Origin: Buddleja alternifolia
Lineage: Eukaryota > Streptophyta > Magnoliopsida > Lamiales > Scrophulariaceae
Assembly (NCBI GenBank): GCA_019426215.1
Contig: CM033396.1
Location: 37,252,503-37,316,502 of the forward strand
Length of the DNA: 64,000 nucleotides
Reading direction: 5' to 3'
Shown: positions 58,298-64,000 of the stretch, in pieces
Layout of the letters: each line of letters opens with the position of its first letter
Numbering within the stretch: the first letter of the stretch is position 1
Notes under the pieces: model-generated
Told to the model about the DNA's origin: nothing
Seen by the model: only the letters and a program-made list of their open reading frames with translations
Databases searched by the model: none
Made by a program: the position numbers and the translations under genes

Positions 58298-61200
58298 TTA
58301 ACCCGACAAACCCGGGTTTATAGTTATAATACGGGGCCAAGTATGACCGTCGAGGTCCTCTTGGAGAGCTTGATGGATTTCCACATCCGGTATGTCCATA
58401 TAGCTCAGGGGCATCACCAAGCCCTTTTTGGCTAACTCGTCTGTCACTCAGTTAGCCTCTCTCCACACAAATTGTATGGGTATATCCCAATTGCGTCTCT
58501 TAATACTGCGAATTTTAGCGATGACGTCAAAGTGGTGATGTGTCGTGGAGGCGTCCACAATGCTGATGATAGCTTCCTGGCAATCAGATTCCAGTACTAC
58601 ATGTTTCTTTCCCGTGATCCAGGCCATCTCTAACCCTTTGTGAATGGCATGCATCTCGGCCTCCAACGGGGAACATGGATCGATACTCCCACCGAAGCCC
58701 CTAATCCATGTTCCGTGTTCATCCCGTATTACACCCTCGATTCCCACTTGAGAACCAGTGTTGTGAATATTCGATGTGACAGCGGCATCAACATTAACCT
58801 TATAGTAACCCATTTTTGGCTTAGACCATCTCGATTGCATATGCAATTGCATTACCTCCAGGTCCAGTTTAGCCAAATGTAAATTACCGTCAATTCTTTT
58901 ACGTATCATATCCAAATCAATGTTATCGATAGTATCCTGGGTTCCATGCATCACCTCGTAATATAGGCAACGTACTAAGTGTATACAATTGTAGTTCCCA
59001 TCGGGGGAGTATCATTATCCAGGTATTCTCCTATTCTGCCACACTATCCAAGTGTATCCTCAAGAGTGTTGTGCGAGTATCATCCGAAATCAGGCCGATC
59101 TCATCCCAATTCCAGCCAATCTCTGTACAACAATAGTTAGCTACTGTCCGAGCTGCCAAGTCCCTGGAAACGTGGTGCTGGACGCGCGAAGCTAAGGTTC
59201 CCCCATCAAGCCAACAATCAAACCAAAAGCTAATCCTCTCCCCATTTCCAACGATCCAAGTAGTCCCGTCTTGTAATATAGGCAACGTACTAAGAATACC
59301 CCTCCACGTGTGAAATGTCGCATTTTTGGCACGAGCTCGACGACGCATTAGATACTTATGTTTAAGTACTTGTATCCATAGGGTTGGTGCATTTTTCATA
59401 ATTTGCCATCTCAATTTTTCAGAGTAAAGCCATGTTTTGGATGCGCATTTTCTTGAGTCCCAGCCCACCATGTTTCCTATGTTGGCAAACGGTATCCCAC
59501 TTAACCAAGTGAATCTTCCTATCAATTTCTGTTCCTCCCCAAAGAAATTGTTTGTTCGCTTTATCAATTTTATCACATATACCTATGGGTAGTTTCGTCG
59601 TGTGCATATGATAAGCCGGGATGGCTCTTGTAACTGCTTTGATCACCGTGGCCCGTCCTGCCAGGGATAGGTTTTTTCGTTTCCATCCCTTGAAGTCTCC
59701 CCTCCATTCGGTCCACCAAATAGTCAAAGTCTTTGTGAAGAGGTCGTCCGTGTTGTAACGGTACTCCAAGGTAGCGTCCCAAGTTTTCAGTGGTTCCAAG
59801 GCTCGTTCTTCGGATGATACGCTGCTTGGTGCCAAACTCCACATTATTTGAGAAATAGATTCTCAACTTCTTCTTATTGACTGCCTGACCCGAGATGGAA
59901 CAGTAATGGTCCAAAATGTTCATGGTCGTTGTTACTTGTTTCTCGGTGGTTTCCCCAAATAATAAAAGGTCGTCTGCAAACATAAGGTAGGATATGTGCG
60001 GTCCGATCCAGTTCAGGACATGGGAATTGGTTTCCAAGATTTCAAAGCCACTGCTATATCAATAAGAGTACCTAACTTCTGCACACAGAAAACAAAAGGA
60101 TAAGGCGAGAAGGGGTCCCCTTGTCTTAGACCATGCTCCGGAACGAACCATTCAGTCACTTCCCCGTTCCATAGCGAGGACAGGTGTGCTTTCGTAGTAC
60201 ATTCCATAATGAGTTTGGTCCAAGTCACGGGGAACCCCTAGTTCATCCAGCACATATTTCAAGAACATCCAATTAATCCTATCGTATGCCTTTTCGAAAT
60301 CAGTTTTTGCCATGAAGAACCCTTTTCCACCTTTTCGAATACACATATCATGAAGAATTTCTTGTGTTATAATCACATTATCAATGGTCTATCGACCCTT
60401 AATGAAGCTACTTTGCGTTTGCGGGATAAGCTCATCCATAAATCTCCTAATTCAATTAGTCATGGTTTTGGTTATGATTTTCAGGTTTACATTAGTAAGA
60501 CTAATTAGACGAAACTGTGATAGATGTGTTGGATTTTTAATTTTAGGAATCAAGATAATACGGGATTCATTTATGCAATGATTGATCGTACCTGTCTGGA
60601 AAACCTCTCGAACCATAGCAAAAACTTCATCTCTAATAATGTCCCAGCATCTTTGATAAAACATTGGTTGAATCCCATTCGGCCCAGGGGCTTTGGTAGG
60701 ATGCATCTCCCACACTGCGCGTTTAACCTCAGCTTTTGTGACGGGGCTATGAAGAATATCAAGGTGAGCTACCGTCAGTTTAGGAAATCCTGAACTCGCT
60801 GTATAGCTGTGGACTGTCTCTCCTGGGCAGTAGAGTACTTTGTAGTAGTCTATTGCCATCTTTTTCAAAACCAGGTTATCCGTTTCCACTGTGCCATCAG
60901 CTCAAACAAGAGACCGAATACTTGACTTAGTTTGCTTTGTGACCACTGACAGGTGAAAAAAGCTTGTATTTTTATCTCCCGCCTTCAGCTAAGTAACTCT
61001 CGACTTTTGTTTACAAAAAAGCTCTTCCTAGTGAAGAGTCTCGTAGTACTGAACGAGTAGCTTAATCTCAAGTTTAAGGAGCGACAAATGAGTTTAGTAT
61101 CCCTGAGCTTCCTGAATCCCTGAAATCCGTGTAAGAAGCTATTTTTTGCTTTTGAAAATATTTCCGAAAGTTTCCTGATTCCAAGTGAGTGCAACTTCCC

Positions 61201-62035
61201 GAATTCCTTGAATTTGTTCTCCTATGCCACGGTCCCTATGTAAGTGCCAATGTTGCTGAATCATATCCCGAAAACCTCTATGCGTGAACCATGCTGTTTG
61301 AAATCAAGCTTGGTCGCGCTTACCAACTGACTGATTATTATCGAATAGCCGGAGAAGGATCCGTGCATGACCCGACCCAACTCTGGGAAGATGATGAACA
61401 CACGCCTTAGGGTATCTCACTCGCCACTCTTCATTACTGAGAACTCTGTCCAACTGCTCTTGAAGTGGAGACCACCCCCCCTTAGCCCAAGTGAACGGGG
61501 AACCGGTGAACTTCAAGTCAATTAGTCCACAAGTATTAACACACTCCAAAAATCGTCGACACTTTGAGAGATCTACCGGTGCCCTTCCCATTTTTTCTTC
61601 TGGACTGATCATCACATTCATATCTCCTGCAATAGCCCAAGGACCCCGAACATGGGGTTCCATTTGTATGAGGTGGTCCCATAGATGTTTTTTAGGCTCA
61701 ACTTGCGAACTGGCATAGACAGCCGTAAGTAGCAAATCTGTTTCTCCATCCTGTCGGACAATGGTTGATATGCATTGGTCATTTGCTTCGACAAACCCAA
61801 GATTCAATTCGGCCAAATTCCAGAACATCCAAAAGCCTCCGACGAAGCCACGAGCTTCCATTTTTTCAACTTTGTCAAAACGATTATCTCGTAAAATCTC
61901 ATCGGCCCTACTACCCGGGATCCTAGTCTCCGTGAGAACAAGTATCATCGGATTATATTTATGAAGGATTTCCCTAAGTGAATTGTAAAATTCTTATTTG
62001 GCCGCGCCTCTGCAGTTCCAAAATATAAACGACAT
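58298..62035 (-). pseudogene. LINE ORF2: endonuclease, reverse transcriptase, RNase H
   Basis: Starts MSFIFWNCRGAAK at 62035, with a stop a few codons on. The AP-like endonuclease shows LTETRIPGS, AGDMNVM and VGSGHAR, the last with Gly where Asp is usual. RT shows KAPGPNGIQPMFYQ, FFMAKTDFEKAYDRINW and the catalytic YLMFADDLLLFGE. After a region with WIVGNGERISFWFDCWL the expected zf-RVT segment is missing, and the RNase H (YYKVNVDAA, EAEMHAIHKGLEMA, VLESDCQEA) follows. The end is TAA at 58298. Stops, frame changes (for example near 61300-60890, 60030, 59570) and a filler-like 22-bp repeat at 58960/59274 mark decay. Mechanism: target-primed reverse transcription. Confidence 0.92.
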
Positions 62036-62563
62036 TAATAATTTGAAAAAAATAGTTCATGCAATGAACTAATTAAATCATACTTGGAGGTGTTAACACC
62101 CCCTGTTCACGTCATGCATGGTCTTCTCCATGCATTCTTGTAGTTGTCCCGTATCTGCAGCAGCCAACCGATTCTCCATATTCGTTAATACGTCCAATTC
62201 CTCAACCGATTCATCGTCTGACTCCTCGTCTGATTCGCCACTCCCATCTTTCTCCTCACGCATTGTTGCATCGGTGTTAATCATTTGCGGGTTAGCGAGG
62301 GACATGATAAAGTTATTAGTGATGTCGTAAGTGGTACCATGGGAAATTGGAGGAATTAATTTCAGTCCGAATCATGTTCTGGTTGGACTTATTTAAGTTT
62401 TTATCCCTTAGGAGTTGTTGGCCATTGATCTCCTCTCTCGATTCCATGTTATTGTCCAGCTCACTTAGCACAACAAACCCAGACCCACTGACTTTGCTCA
62501 TGTTTGACTCTTTCAACAACTTTGGTGGTATCTTCGTATATGTTGTTCCTTTTTCCGTGCATT

Positions 62564-63768
62564 TCACTTGCCACATGCCGCCTTGGTATTGCTTTCTTGT
62601 GTTACCCCCTTGGTCCGATTGCTCCCCATTGTCATAGTTGCCACTTTCGGGAGGTACCACTGTTTTATTTTTTTTGCTATAAAGATAAAATTGTCTTGTC
62701 GCGAACTCGAATGTGGAGGCGTATCCTTCATTGGAGTTCCCCGTCGAGGTCTAGACGGAACAATAGTCCAAGGTTCGTACTTGGTTGGTGTATTCTTTTT
62801 TGAAGTGGTACGTGCTGGTTGTTTCTCCATGTTATCTTCAGTTGGTGTTTTTTTTTCCCGGTCATGTATTCCACATGTCTCCTTGTGATGTCCATACGCT
62901 CCACATGTGAAACAAAACATGCTTAGTCCCTTATCTTCGACAAATCGAATCATCTTGTTGACTTTGATACACGGTATCAATGGCTTATTCAAATTCAACT
63001 CAACACAAATCCTTGCGTATCTACCCCGTAGAGACTGCTCCATGTGTTTATCAATGTTAACAACCTTGCCAGTGAGGCTTCCCATCCCAATCAGTGCTTT
63101 TTCATTGAAGAGATGAATGGGTAAATCTGGAAAACGAATCCAAACTAAAGTAGAGGTGATTGTTTGGTTTTTCGGTTCAAAAGTAGGGTCCCATTTACGA
63201 ACAGTGAGGTAGTGTCCCAAAATCATCCATGGTCCCTCCTTCAATACTCTATCATATTCTTCTTTCGTCCGAAATCGTACTAGATAGTATTCATTCCCTA
63301 TGTCAACCAGATTCAGATCATATGGAATTTGCCACATAGATTTAATGCGTTGAGGCAACATGGAGTATCCAACTTTACGTCCAAGATTTTTTATTACCAA
63401 GACTCGACGATAAGGTGTAGCCATAACGCGGATTTCTTCGTCAGGGATAATGTATTCCGGGATTTTTTCCTCTATATCCTCACCAGATTCAGCCGAATCT
63501 TGATAGTTGTCCAAGCCGTCGGTTTCTCCTTTCCCAGTGTAGAATTCCAGGGCGGCTGGCTTGCGGTTCAGAACTTCCTTCAAGTTTGTCGCATTCCATA
63601 CGTTCTCGGTGTGCGCCGCGCCATCAAAGGTCTCGTTGAGAGATTTTGAAATAGTTGGATTAGGGTTGTCAAGTGAATCTGCCACAACGTAATTCCGTTT
63701 GAGTTTTTTCGTGTTTTTTTAGGTATAACCACCATTGGTGATGGCTGGCTGGTATCCAGCCCGTCCAT
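62564..63768 (-). pseudogene. LINE ORF1: DUF4283 domain and CCHC zinc knuckle
   Basis: The likely start is MDGLDTSQPSP at 63768 (GCCATGG context). A frame change in the A-run near 63712-63721 is needed to continue into the long frame that runs from 63685 to 62564. The middle has a DUF4283-type domain (KSMWQIPYDLNLVDIGNEYY, VRFRTKEEYDRVLKEGPWM, KWDPTF). A knuckle CFTCGAYGHHKETC of CX2CX4HX4C type follows. The C-terminus is Lys/Pro-rich (TKYEPWTIVPSRPRRG). It would bind the element RNA. Only the one frameshift is evident, so this gene is less damaged than ORF2. Confidence 0.9.
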
Positions 63769-63885
63769 GGCCGTCGCGGCAGTCTCACGGCGAGAAACAG
63801 TAGAGTTCAGCCACTTAGGGTTATTCAGAGACTTCCGAGAAAGCTTTTTTGGTCTTAATGGTCTTTTTGCATAAATTTTGATTTT

Positions 63886-64000
63886 GCACGACATGATTAG
63901 GATGTTAGCACAACATTACATAATCATGTACTTAAATATTGAAATTTTAATTTACATCCTTTTTAATTTGCATAATTGTATTCAACCCCTTGAGGTACTT
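63886..64000. other. Right flank, AT-rich
   Basis: Nothing recognised after the LINE target duplication. Confidence 0.5.

Larger units (their letters stand above)
58265..63868 (-). mobile_element. L1-type LINE, 5.6 kb, 17-bp target duplication
   Basis: Flanked on both sides by GCATAAATTTTGATTTT (58248-58264 and 63869-63885). On the minus strand it has a short A-tail at the 3' end (58261-58268 region), ORF1 with an RNA-binding zinc knuckle and ORF2 with endonuclease, RT and a C-terminal RNase H. This is the layout of plant L1 elements with RNase H. Several nonsense codons and frameshifts, plus a deletion before the RNase H, show it is dead. Confidence 0.95.

Noticed and set aside
61491..61718. 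Plus-strand ORFs over the LINE
   Set aside because: Antisense shadows of ORF2; the minus strand has recognisable endonuclease and RT motifs.

Overview
This is nuclear plant DNA, AT-rich and dominated by transposable elements. It is most likely from a eudicot, because of the element families present, an EPFL peptide gene with an intron, and plant-type GT-AG introns. I found three host genes, all on the minus strand. The rest is class I and class II elements, most of them decayed.

Layout. (1) 1-15,196: two CACTA (En/Spm) transposons in opposite orientation with their 5' ends facing each other. Element A (ends at 5807, runs off the left edge) has lost its transposase core but keeps a Ulp1-type protease module. 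Element B (7166-15193, TAG target duplication) keeps TNP2/TNP1-type transposase pseudogenes but has lost the protease module. A third, non-coding CACTA (3255-4971, ATA duplication) is nested inside A. (2) 15,197-22,700: small inverted-repeat elements, two SINEs, a near-perfect 215-bp hairpin, and a TATA-bearing stretch. (3) 22,725-28,036: a non-autonomous LTR retroelement with two 1031-bp LTRs sharing one internal region, preceded by a truncated copy of the internal 3' end, i.e. a partial tandem array. (4) 28,042-33,200: tandem and hairpin repeats, then an EPFL-type secreted peptide gene (two exons, 31886-33153).

(5) 34,588-45,065: a full-length, decayed Ty3/gypsy element of Tat type on the minus strand, with 550-bp LTRs, PBS, gag, pol with a second RNase H, and a plus-strand antisense gene with its own TATA box. 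Its integrase carries two short segments that look like spliceosomal introns. (6) 45,236-51,200: a cluster of Mutator-like and other TIR elements, one of which carries a chloroplast-type tRNA-Leu(CAA) relic. (7) 52,330-54,060: a small three-coding-exon gene for a 78-residue membrane peptide, readable only by joining exons. (8) 56,010-56,777: a two-exon gene for a 129-residue membrane-anchored basic protein, with a small TIR element in its intron and a G-quadruplex-capable tract upstream. (9) 58,265-63,868: an L1-type LINE on the minus strand, flanked by a 17-bp target-site duplication.

How the parts relate. The elements carry their own transposition or retrotransposition genes, nearly all broken by stops and frameshifts. 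CGA-to-TGA changes are prominent, which suggests methylation-driven decay. The host genes sit in the few gaps between elements and include developmental signalling (EPFL) and two uncharacterised small membrane proteins. All exon models and element boundaries were read by eye from splice signals, reading frames and target-site duplications; no database search was possible.
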